This document shows, one piece after another, positions 1 through 6,370 of a DNA stretch of 7,937 bases. A program made the translations under genes and the position numbers. The first letter of the stretch is position 1. Each line of letters begins with the position of its first letter. Source of the DNA: Sphingopyxis sp. (GTDB lineage: Bacteria > Pseudomonadota > Alphaproteobacteria > Sphingomonadales > Sphingomonadaceae); NCBI GenBank assembly GCA_012035435.1, contig JAAUPH010000100.1, forward strand, positions 1 to 7,937. The letters are read 5' to 3'. The notes under the pieces were generated by a model. That model was given only the letters and a program-made list of their open reading frames with translations, did no database searches and had not been told where the DNA came from.

Positions 1-135
1 CTCGCGGACCGGGGTGCGTGACACGCCGCAGGCCTCGGCCAATTGCTCCTCGCGCAGCGGCGCGCCGGGGGGCAGGTCGCCCGACAATATCATCGCCTTG
101 ATATGGGCATAGGCATGGTCCGATGCACGCGACAT
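1..135 (-). CDS. GntR-family transcriptional regulator, N-terminal part (cut by window edge)
   Basis: The 45 codons visible encode a GntR-type winged helix-turn-helix. Residues 8-20 (AYAHIKAMILSGD) form the first helix. PPGAPLREEQLAEACGVS (residues 22-39) covers the wing/helix region, and SRTPVRE (39-45) is the signature recognition-helix start. That pattern (L-REEQLAE--GVSRTPVRE) is typical of the FadR/FCD or related subfamilies; the effector domain lies outside the window, so the subfamily is unproven. The start is the ATG whose complement is at 133-135, preceded by a GGGAG Shine-Dalgarno about 8 bases upstream. The gene is divergent from the racemase/NTF2/receptor operon, and the shared 91-base gap carries a palindrome suited to a dimeric GntR protein. 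Inference: it controls itself and the operon in response to the imported substrate or a metabolite of it. Confidence 0.93.
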   Translation of the reverse strand, partial: MSRASDHAYAHIKAMILSGDLPPGAPLREEQLAEACGVSRTPVRE

Positions 136-153
136 GCATATTTCTCCCGAGGC

Positions 154-197
154 TTGACGTTTGCTGCTTTGTATACAATAATCCTGGCGCAGATCAA
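154..197. promoter_or_regulatory. Divergent promoter region with GntR-type palindromic operator
   Basis: A perfect 10-bp palindrome, TTGTATACAA, lies at 169-178 in the gap between the regulator and the operon. GntR/FCD operators commonly have this T-GT-N-AC-A form. A candidate plus-strand promoter is TTGACG (154-159), a 17-base spacer and AATAAT (177-182). A candidate minus-strand promoter reads TTGATC (complement of 192-197), an 18-base spacer and TACAAA (complement of 168-173). The palindrome would overlap both -10 regions, so one bound dimer could repress both directions. The palindrome is directly visible; the promoter boxes are weak matches and are inference. Confidence 0.55.
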
Positions 198-226
198 GCG
201 GTCGCGCGATTGTTGGGAGCCTGCGA

Positions 227-980
227 ATGTCGACAGAGCGCCGGATAAAGGTGATCGTTCCCATTGCTATGGACGCCGTCGGTGTGGCCAACCGCGCCGC
301 CCAATTGCCACCGGACGTGATCGCGCCGGGCTTTAAGCCGGTGTTTGAAGCCGTCGGCTGGGGGCGCCGCGCTTGGCGACAGTTATCATGACATGATGCT
401 GATGGATTTCACGGTCTTTCAGGCCGGGATTGATGCCGAACAGCAGGGCTATTCGGCGGTCGTCATCGACACGGTAAGCGACTCCGGCCTGCGCGCGCTG
501 CGCTCGCGGCTTTCGATCCCCGTGCTTGGCCCCGGCGAATGCGCTTTTCATATCGCGATGACGCTGGGCAAGAAGTTCACCGTGCTGACGATGTGGGATG
601 AATGGTTCCCGCTGTATGAAAAGACGCTGACCGAATATGGCTATTGGCCGCGCGTCGCGTCGCTGCGCTCGATCAACACCCGCCCCGACGTCACCGAATT
701 GCTGGAGGGCAAGGAAGAGATCATCTTCGCCAAGCTGAAGGCCGAAGCTGAACTGGCGATGGCCGACGATGGCGCCGATGTGATCGTGCTGGGGTCCACC
801 ACTATGCACCAATCTGCGACCTGGCTCGCCGCCAACCTGCCCATCCCCGTGATCAATCCGGGTCTCATTGCCTATAAACAGGCCGAATTGCTCGTTCAGC
901 TTGGCCTGACTCACAGCAAAAAGGCCTTCCCCGCACCCGGCGTGGGCAATGATGCCGCCATAAGGAAAGGAAGCGCCTGA
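227..980 (+). CDS. Asp/Glu/hydantoin racemase-family protein (one frameshift in the sequence as read)
   Basis: Translation from ATG 227 (GGGAG 7 bases upstream) gives MSTERRIKVIVPIAMDAVGV and runs to a TGA at 372-374. Dropping one G from the five-G run at 360-364 joins it to an open frame ending at 980 and gives a 250-residue protein, normal for the family. The two-lobed Asp/Glu racemase fold is recognisable: YSAVVIDTVSDSGLRALR (75-92), IPVLGPGECAFH (97-108), GADVIVLGSTTMH in the second lobe, then IPVINPGLIA. In hydantoin racemases (as I recall them) the catalytic cysteines sit in V-I-A-C-F-x-D-P-G-L and V-L-G-C-A-G. Here these positions are Thr82 and Ser190; Cys105 is elsewhere. Cysteine-based racemisation is therefore doubtful. 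The stop overlaps the next ATG by one base (TGATG), so translation is coupled. The substrate is unknown. Some databases label relatives racemase or, wrongly, HupH. Confidence 0.85.
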
Positions 981-1410
981 TGGCCGAGTGGAGCGAAGGC
1001 GGAGCGGGGCAGGCGGTGCTACGCTATTCCTATTATATCGACATCGTCACCAAACGCTATTTCGACGGCGTCGATACCAAGGTGATGGATCAAGTGCTCG
1101 ATTGCTTCACCGAAGACGCGGTCCTGACCGAAGTCACCTCGGCGACGGTCCACCGGGGCAAGCCTGCGATCCGTGCAATGTTCACCAAGCTGTTCGCGGA
1201 TTTTTCGGACATCTGGCACGGCAATTTCGTCCATACCAGCGACCCGGAATCTAACGCCATTGTTCGCAGTTCACCGTCCTGATCACCCCCAATGGCGGCA
1301 GCGAACTGCGCTATGAAAATTGCAACCGTTTCTATTTGCAGGGCGACAAGTTTCACCGCGTCTATGTCTATATGAGCGGGGATAATCTGCTGAAGGAAGG
1401 AGACGCCTGA
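980..1410 (+). CDS. NTF2/SnoaL-like protein, copy 1 (one frameshift in the sequence as read)
   Basis: The ATG at 980 overlaps the racemase stop and follows AGGAAAGGAAG. As read, the frame stops at 1280-1282 after 100 residues. Adding one base at the TT of 1263-1264 restores a 143-residue protein ending at 1408-1410, and the new tail matches copy 2 closely (ITPNGGS against LTGHDGS; both end in VYVYMSG-N-L). The fold is the small alpha+beta cone of NTF2/SnoaL/ketosteroid-isomerase-like proteins: helix with RYFDGVDTKVMD (26-37), DCFTEDAVL (41-49), VHRGKPAIRAMF (57-68), DIWHGNF (77-83), then strands. Such proteins act as isomerases, cyclases, dehydratases or binding partners. His58, Asp77 and His80 are shared with copy 2 and are candidates for the pocket, but no function can be assigned. 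Confidence 0.85.
1360..1381 (+). repeat. Exact 22-base match shared by the two NTF2 genes (second copy 1770-1791)
   Basis: The codons for VYVYMSG near the 3' ends of the two tandem NTF2 genes are identical over 22 bases, at 1360-1381 and 1770-1791, 410 bases apart. A shorter shared word, CAAGTTTCA, precedes each. The rest of the two genes is much more diverged at DNA level. This supports descent from a tandem duplication, with strong constraint or gene conversion at the C-terminus. Confidence 0.85.
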
Positions 1411-1808
1411 TGCAATATGCACCGACCCTCAGCCGCGCGGAACTGATCGAACTGGCGACGCAGCGCTATTTCGCCAATGTCGATGCGAAGAATATGGACG
1501 GTGCGCTCGCCTGTTTCCATGACGAAGCGCTGTTCTGCATCCAGACCGCCTTTACCCGCCATGCCGGCAAAGCCGAAATCCGCCGCATGTTCGAGGATTT
1601 TTTCGCGGGCTATGCCGACATCGTCCACAAGGATTTTACCTGCACCGTCGATGAGAAAAATGGCCGCATCGCCGCCAGTTTCGAAGCTGTGCTGACCGGC
1701 CATGACGGCAGTGTGACGCGGCTGTTCAACACCAATTTCTGGCGCGTCCGCGATGGCAAGTTTCAGGAAGTCTATGTCTATATGAGCGGGGCCAACCCGC
1801 TGGTTTGA
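1410..1808 (+). CDS. NTF2/SnoaL-like protein, copy 2 (intact)
   Basis: This 132-residue protein starts at ATG 1410, overlapping the stop of copy 1 by one base, with GGAAGGAG upstream. It is a tandem paralog of copy 1: RYFANVDAKNMD (19-30), ACFHDEALF (34-42), RHAGKAEIRRMF (50-61), DIVHKDF (70-76) and the C-terminal VYVYMSGANPLV. Conserved His51, Asp70 and His73 line up with His58, Asp77 and His80 of copy 1. It has no signal peptide or membrane segment, so it is cytoplasmic. It is uninterrupted, which makes it the reference for repairing copy 1. The two copies may form a heterodimer, since NTF2-fold proteins usually pair, or may handle successive intermediates. Both ideas are inference; the substrate is unknown. 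Confidence 0.9.
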   Translation: MQYAPTLSRAELIELATQRYFANVDAKNMDGALACFHDEALFCIQTAFTRHAGKAEIRRMFEDFFAGYADIVHKDFTCTVDEKNGRIAASFEAVLTGHDGSVTRLFNTNFWRVRDGKFQEVYVYMSGANPLV

Positions 1809-1820
1809 ATGAAAAAAACA

Positions 1821-1825
1821 GGGAG
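1821..1825 (+). promoter_or_regulatory. Ribosome binding site fixing the receptor start at 1833
   Basis: GGGAG lies 7 bases before ATG 1833. The in-frame ATG at 1809, immediately after the stop of NTF2 copy 2, has no comparable site and would add eight residues ahead of a well-formed signal peptide, so 1833 is preferred. Confidence 0.75.
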
Positions 1826-1832
1826 TAATATC

Positions 1833-4357
1833 ATGCGTATCGCCAAATTTGCGCTGACCTGCTCGGTCGCCGCGCTGTCTGTGCCGGCCATGCCCGCCTT
1901 CGCGCAGGAGACTGCCGCCGAAGAGGCCGACGCCGGGGACATCATCGTCACCGCGCGGCGCCAGAATGAACGGCTGGTCGATGTTCCTGCGTCGGTGTCG
2001 GTGCTCACCGCCGAAACGCTGGAGCGCACCGGGGTGCAAAATGCCGATGGACTCGCCAAGCTGACCCCCGGCATCACCATCGTGACCGGCACGGCAGAGG
2101 CTGGGGATACCCAGATCAACATCCGCGGCATCAACGGCGCGCGCGACGCCGAAAGCTCGGTGGCGCTGGTCGTCGACGGTATCCTCAAGACCAACAGCGC
2201 GCAGCTCAATCAGGATCAGGGCACATTGCGCCAGATCGAAGTGCTGAAGGGGCCGCAAGGCGCGATTTACGGTCGCAACGCCGCCGCCGGTGCCATCGTC
2301 ATTTCCACGGTCAAACCCGGCGACGCGCTTGAGGGCGCCATCCGCGCTTCGGCGGCGAATGAACAAACCTATGATGTTGCTGGCTTTGTCTCTACGCCGG
2401 TCGGCGAGGGCGCGGGACTGGTGGTTTCGGGCAGCTATCGCACCACCAATGGCTTTTACCAGAATTTGTTCCTGACCGACAAAGTCGTTGATGACCAGAA
2501 AACATGGAGCATTGACGGCCGGTTTGTCGCGCAGTTGGGCGATGATACTGAGCTTGATATCAAGGCGCGCTATGCCGATCTGTCGGGTGCGTCGATCAAC
2601 TTCAACGCGGCCTTCCATTTGCCCAATTTTGCGGCGGCCAACCCGAAGTTCAACGAAGATGTCGATGACCATGAATTTCGCTATTATGGCAATATCCGCC
2701 CGACCAATGATCAAAAGAGCTTCGACATGTCGGCGAAGGTCGAACATGATTTCGGCGATATCCGGCTGACCGCCTGGGCGCTGTTTTCCGATGTCGACCA
2801 AAGCCTGACCGCCGATGGCACCTCAGCCGATTTCGCGCGCTATATCTCTCCCGCGCTGGGCGTGCCGGGCAATGCGACCAACCTTGCGGTGCAGAACGCC
2901 TGTTTCGCCAGCACGGCGGCGCTGACGGGCTTCCCGGTCAATCAGCCGGGGAACATCGGCCAAATCCCCGTGCCCTTCATCTTTGCACCGGCCAATGGAT
3001 CGACCTTCGGTCCCTACAGCCCGACGACATGCGACGGCACGCAATTTCAGGTGCGTGAGCAAAAGGATATTTCGGCCGAAATCCGGCTGGCTTCAGATGG
3101 AGACGGACCACTCAGCTGGCAGATCGGCGGCTATTATCTCAATATCGAACGGCTGGTCGGTGTCAGCCTCGGCGCTGATCTGGGGCAGGGGATCATCCGC
3201 CAGCTCTATAACGCCCCCGGCACCAGCAACCCGACGTCGCAGCTCTATGCCGACAAATTCTCGACCGATGTCGTCGCGGTGTTCGGCTCGGCGGACTATG
3301 AATTCAGCGACCAGTTCAAAGCGGGCCTTGCCCTGCGCTATGATGTCGAGGATCGCAGCGTTTCAAACCGCGTGCCCAACGTCACCGATCCAATCACCGG
3401 CGCAAAGATCAACCCCGGCCTGCCGCTGGCGGGCGCCATCCCCGACAAATCGGACAGCTTCAAACAGCTGCAACCGAAAATCACGCTGAGCTACCAGCCT
3501 GACGGCCGGACCAACATCTATGCCAACTGGGGTATTGGTTTCAAATCGGGCGGCTTCAACAACACCGGCGCATCGGCCACGATCAATTCCAACTTCAACG
3601 TCCCGACAATCGGCGCGAATGTCACGATCAACGATGATTTCCGCAAAGAACGGTCGAGCGCGTTTGAAGTCGGTGTAAAGGGCTCGCTGTTCGACAACCG
3701 CGTCACCTTTGACCTCGCGGGCTATCACACCCGCGTCACCGACATGCAGTTTTTCGAATTTTTTGTCGGCAGCTTCGGTCTCCTTCGGGTCGTATCCAAC
3801 ATCGACAAAGTCGATATCATGGGGGCGGAGCTGAACGTCGGGGTGCGGGCGACCGATTGGCTGCGGTTGTTCGGATCGGTCAATGTCACCGACAGCGAGA
3901 TCAAGGCCAACGCCTCGCGGCCCTACACCGTCGGCAATAAATCCCCATATACGGCGGACTATACGATCAACATCGGCGGCGAGCTGGATGTGCCGGTGTC
4001 GACCAATGTCGATTTCGTCGCCCGCGCTGATTACCGCATCACCGGGCCGACCTGGTTCCACACGGTGCAGGCGCAGGAACGTCCGACGATTTTCAGCCAG
4101 CTTTTGCCCATCTCGGCGCTCGCGCTGCCCGCAGTGGTCGGCAACGCCAATTATGCGGTGGCCAAGCGCGATAGCTTTGGCGTGCTCAACCTGCGCGCCG
4201 GATTTGAGAGCGATAGCCTGCGGCTGACGGTCTTTGCCGACAATGTCCTCGACAAAAAATATATCAACGAAGCGATCCCGGCGATCGAATTTGGCGGCTC
4301 GTTCATCTCTCCCGGCGCGCGCGGATGGTGGGGGTAGAGGCCGGGTATAAGTTCTGA
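1833..4357 (+). CDS. TonB-dependent outer-membrane receptor (one frameshift near the C-terminus as read)
   Basis: This is a substrate-specific active transporter of the outer membrane, powered by TonB-ExbBD. The start at 1833 gives signal peptide MRIAKFALTC...AMPAFA (1-24), likely cut before QE. A TonB-box-like DIIVTARR (36-43) follows, then the plug with INIRGINGARD, VALVVDGIL and VLKGPQGAIYGRNAAAGAI (137-155). The barrel includes YANWGIGFKSGGFN and near the end VFADNVLDKKYINE. As read the frame stops at 4335-4337 with ...ARGWWG. One added base near 4319-4322 gives ...MVGVEAGYKF ending at 4357, restoring the terminal Phe expected for BAM-dependent assembly and an 841-residue length. The only cysteines in the mature protein are Cys357 and Cys400, probably in one extracellular loop. 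The gene ends the operon, 24 bases after NTF2 copy 2. The ligand is unknown; nothing visible points specifically to a siderophore. Confidence 0.95.
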
Positions 4358-4420
4358 TTCTGCCCTTGTGTGAAGGACAATGAAGAATGTTAGGGTCAGG
4401 ATCACCGCGGGTTAGTATAA

Positions 4421-4491
4421 GTCATCCCCGCGGATGTGGGTACCCGGGGCGGCATAAAATGGCTCTGGGTCCCCGCTTTCGCGGGGATGAC
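4421..4491. repeat. 71-base inverted repeat between convergent genes; possible bidirectional terminator
   Basis: Perfect 12-bp arms GTCATCCCCGCG (4421-4432) and CGCGGGGATGAC (4480-4491) bound this element. Inside the right arm is a compact hairpin, CCCCGC (4471-4476), loop TTTC, GCGGGG (4481-4486). It sits between the convergent 3' ends of the receptor and the thiolase, one base before the thiolase stop, so it could end transcripts from both sides. No clear U-tract follows, so intrinsic termination is not assured. The arm sequence recurs at 6838-6849, which marks this as a dispersed intergenic repeat. Confidence 0.75.
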
Positions 4492-4492
4492 C

Positions 4493-5738
4493 TTAAACCC
4501 GCTCGATAATGATCGCCGGGGCCATGCCGCCCGCGGCGCACATCGTCACGAGGCCGCGCTTCAGGTCGCGGCGTTCGAGTTCGTCGAGCATCGTGCCGAT
4601 CAGGATCGATCCCGTCGCGCCGATGGGATGGCCCAGCGCGCAGGCGCCGCCGTTGACGTTCACCTTGTCACGATCGAGCCGCAGATCGCGGATGAACTTT
4701 TCGGCGACGACGGCAAAGGCTTCGTTGATTTCCCACAGGTCGATGTCATCGACCGTCAGCCGGCGCGCGCCAGCACCTTGCGCGCGGCGGGGACCGGAGC
4801 GTTGAGCATCAGCGTCGGGCAATCGCCCTCATTGGCAAAGGCGACGACGCGCGCACGCGGTTTCAGGCCATTCTTCTCGGCATAATTTTTTGACGCCAGC
4901 AACACCGCCGCAGCGCCATCGACCACACCCGAACTGTTCCCCGCATGATGCACGCCCGTCCAGTTGAGGTCGGGATATTTCATCTGGATGAGCTTGCGAA
5001 AGGTCATCCCGCCCAGATCATAATCGGCAATCCCGTCAAAACTGGCCTTGAGCGCGCCAAGCCCTTCTAGCGTGGTTTCGGGCCGCGGAAACTCTTCATG
5101 GTCCAGCGCGATGCTGCCGTCTTCGTTCAGCACCGGCACCAGCGATTTGGCGAAACGCCCCTCGGCAATGGCCCGCGCGGCCTTTTGCTGGCTGTCGTAG
5201 CCCAGCGCATCGACATCGGCGCGCGTAATGCCCTCGCGGGCGGCAATGGCGTCGCCGCACACGCCCTGATGTGACTGCGGGTGCTTCATCATCAACCGCA
5301 TATTGCCCGATCCGATTCCCATGGGCTGGATACCCTTTTCGGCCTCTTCGGCGGCCATGATCTGGGTATAGCTCATCATTTCGGTCCCGCCCGCGACGAC
5401 CAGATCCTCCATCCCCGACATGATTGTTGCGGCGGCGAGGTTCACCGAGGTGATGCCGCCGCCGCAGAAACGGTCGAGCGTCATGCCCGAAGCGCGCGTG
5501 TCATAGCCCGCGTCGAGCGCCGCCATGCGGCCCAGATCGCCGCCCTGCTTGCCCTTTTGCGTCGATGTCGACCAGATGACGTCGTTGACTTCGGCGGTGT
5601 TGAGGTCGTTGCGTTCTTTAATGGCCTTCAGCACCGTCGCGGCGAGGTGCTGGGGGTGGAGGTGCGACAGCGCGCCCTTGCCCGGCTTCCCAATCCCGCG
5701 CGGGTGCGGGCGGCGTCGATGATATAGGCCTCGGGCAT
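4493..5738 (-). CDS. Thiolase, acetyl-CoA C-acyltransferase family (two frameshifts as read)
   Basis: It carries out thiolytic cleavage of 3-ketoacyl-CoA, or the reverse condensation of acyl-CoAs, in the cytoplasm. The start [12 protein letters not shown] (ATG complement at 5736-5738) has GGAG upstream. Two single-base losses break the frame: one in the GGG at 5702-5704, where family sequence expects ...[13 protein letters not shown], and one at 4758-4761, where LARAG should run into [15 protein letters not shown]. With both restored the protein is 415 residues. Catalytic elements are complete: nucleophile Cys92 in [15 protein letters not shown] at 339-342, His371 in [14 protein letters not shown] and Cys401 in [11 protein letters not shown]. 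The reaction direction and chain length are not readable; the [14 protein letters not shown] ending suggests an acetyl-CoA acetyltransferase-type beta-oxidation enzyme. It converges on the receptor operon, so a functional link to it is not implied. Confidence 0.93.
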
Positions 5739-5829
5739 GGTTGCTCTCCGTTTCAGTTGTTGATTGCAACCTTGGAGGGGAGTGCAGCGTAATTCAAGGG
5801 GGGACGGTGGGGAAGAATATCCGCTGTTC

Positions 5830-5913
5830 GTCACCCTGAACTTGTTTCCGGGTCCATGGCGCAAGGTCGCATCATCGCGCCATGGATGCCGAAACAAGTT
5901 CAGCATGATGATC
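5830..5913. repeat. Long imperfect palindrome of the GTCACCCTGAACTTGTTTC type
   Basis: The left arm runs 5830-5862 and the right arm 5877-5912. They pair over CTGAACTTGTTTC (13 bp) and CCATGGCGC (9 bp), with mismatches between these blocks and a 14-base loop. The element lies in the 190-base gap between the thiolase start and the end of the small DUF6356-like gene, both on the minus strand, and could act as a terminator for the latter. I know this kind of intergenic element from sphingomonad genomes; that recollection is not a database result. The rest of the gap (5739-5829) shows no convincing promoter. Confidence 0.75.
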
Positions 5914-5928
5914 AGATGGTCCGCAGCC

Positions 5929-6180
5929 TCAAATCACCCATTCGATATTCTGCAGCGTCGGATCGGCACGCAGCCGGTCGGCGCGTTTGGTGACCATTTG
6001 GGCATTGAGCGCGCGGATCGCGTCGCTGCCGGTGGTGGTAAAGGCAAAGGGGAAGATGCCGTGAAGGAAGCAGGCAATGCCGCCGACGATCATCGTCCAG
6101 CCAAAGCTCGACGCCGTATGCAGATGCTCCACATAGGTTTCGCCGACATGGGCAGGGTGGTCGGTGAAGGGGTTGGGCAT
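5929..6180 (-). CDS. Small DUF6356-like membrane protein
   Basis: This 83-residue protein begins MPNPFTDHPAHVGETYVEHL and contains a hydrophobic stretch at about 27-48 (WTMIVGGIACFLHGIFPFAF), then TTTGSDAIRALNAQMVTKRAD. The FTDHPA-VGE-Y-EH...CFLHG-FPF-FTT-GS--I--L pattern fits the DUF6356 family as I remember it. The function is unknown; one membrane span is likely, with the charged C-terminus free. The start at the ATG complementary to 6178-6180 is chosen because AGAGGA lies 6 bases upstream. An open extension to 6258 is only read-through of an intergenic palindrome. It is divergent from the Lrp/AsnC gene, and palindromes of one family lie on both sides of it. Confidence 0.75.
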   Translation of the reverse strand: MPNPFTDHPAHVGETYVEHLHTASSFGWTMIVGGIACFLHGIFPFAFTTTGSDAIRALNAQMVTKRADRLRADPTLQNIEWVI

Positions 6181-6186
6181 GGTCGA

Positions 6187-6192
6187 TCCTCT
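6187..6192 (-). promoter_or_regulatory. Ribosome binding site fixing the DUF6356-like start
   Basis: On the minus strand AGAGGA lies 6 bases before the ATG at 6180. No such site precedes the longer open-frame start at 6258, which lies beyond the palindrome at 6223-6255. Confidence 0.65.
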
Positions 6193-6222
6193 GCAGTCTA
6201 ATGTCTGTTTGCTTTGACCATC

Positions 6223-6255
6223 ATCGTCATGCTGAAACAAACTCAGGGTGACGAT
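6223..6255. repeat. Short palindrome related to the element at 5830-5913
   Basis: Arms ATCGTCA (6223-6229) and TGACGAT (6249-6255) extend inward through CTGA/TCAG around a 7-base loop, with two non-Watson-Crick positions. Read on the minus strand it begins GTCACCCTGAGTTTGTTTC and ends CAGCATGAC, which matches the outer ends of the long element at 5830-5913 joined without its middle. It lies upstream of the DUF6356-like start, in the gap shared with the Lrp/AsnC gene. Confidence 0.7.
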
Positions 6256-6326
6256 CAAAGCCCTTATTCCTAGGGTAGGCTAACGCACCCGAGCCGAAAA
6301 ATCCTTATCGAAATTGTCCTGAATTG

Positions 6327-6363
6327 GATAAAACATGGGAAAATTATCTACTTTATGATAAAA
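6327..6363 (+). promoter_or_regulatory. AT-rich candidate control region of the Lrp/AsnC gene
   Basis: An AT-rich stretch stands out from the GC-rich surroundings just before the regulator gene. GATAAAA occurs at 6327-6333 and 6357-6363, exactly 30 bases apart (about three helical turns on one face). TTATC at 6344-6348 faces GATAA at 6357-6361 as an inverted pair. Lrp/AsnC proteins often autoregulate by binding phased AT-rich sites as multimers, so these are candidate operators. TATGAT at 6354-6359 could be a -10 box, giving a very short leader, but no good -35 is present. Confidence 0.4.
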
Positions 6364-6370
6364 TTATAGA

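Noticed and set aside
43..336. Plus-strand open frame over the GntR gene and the promoter region
   Set aside because: It crosses the divergent promoter and two better-supported genes and has no ribosome binding site or domain.
360..364. Programmed ribosomal frameshifting at the G5 run
   Set aside because: No slippery heptamer with a downstream structure is evident, and several neighbouring genes carry similar one-base breaks, which favours sequencing error.
333..914. Minus-strand open frame opposite the racemase gene
   Set aside because: A codon-shadow of the plus-strand gene; its translation has no family features.
1809..1832. Receptor start at ATG 1809
   Set aside because: It lacks a ribosome binding site and puts eight residues before a normal signal peptide; ATG 1833 has GGGAG at ideal spacing.
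1368..2801. Long minus-strand open frame (477 codons) antisense to NTF2 copy 2 and the receptor
   Set aside because: It mirrors the codon structure of the receptor gene on the other strand, has no recognisable domain, and the plus-strand protein is clearly real.
3363..4061. Minus-strand open frame opposite the receptor barrel
   Set aside because: Antisense shadow with no independent support.
5281..5727. Plus-strand open frames opposite the thiolase
   Set aside because: The minus strand encodes an unmistakable thiolase with all catalytic residues; the plus-strand frames are shadows.
5764..6201. Plus-strand open frame spanning the palindrome and the DUF6356-like gene
   Set aside because: It is partly intergenic repeat and partly antisense to a gene with its own ribosome binding site.
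6181..6258. N-terminal extension of the DUF6356-like protein to 6258
   Set aside because: The extra residues are translation of the palindrome at 6223-6255, and AGAGGA supports the ATG at 6180.
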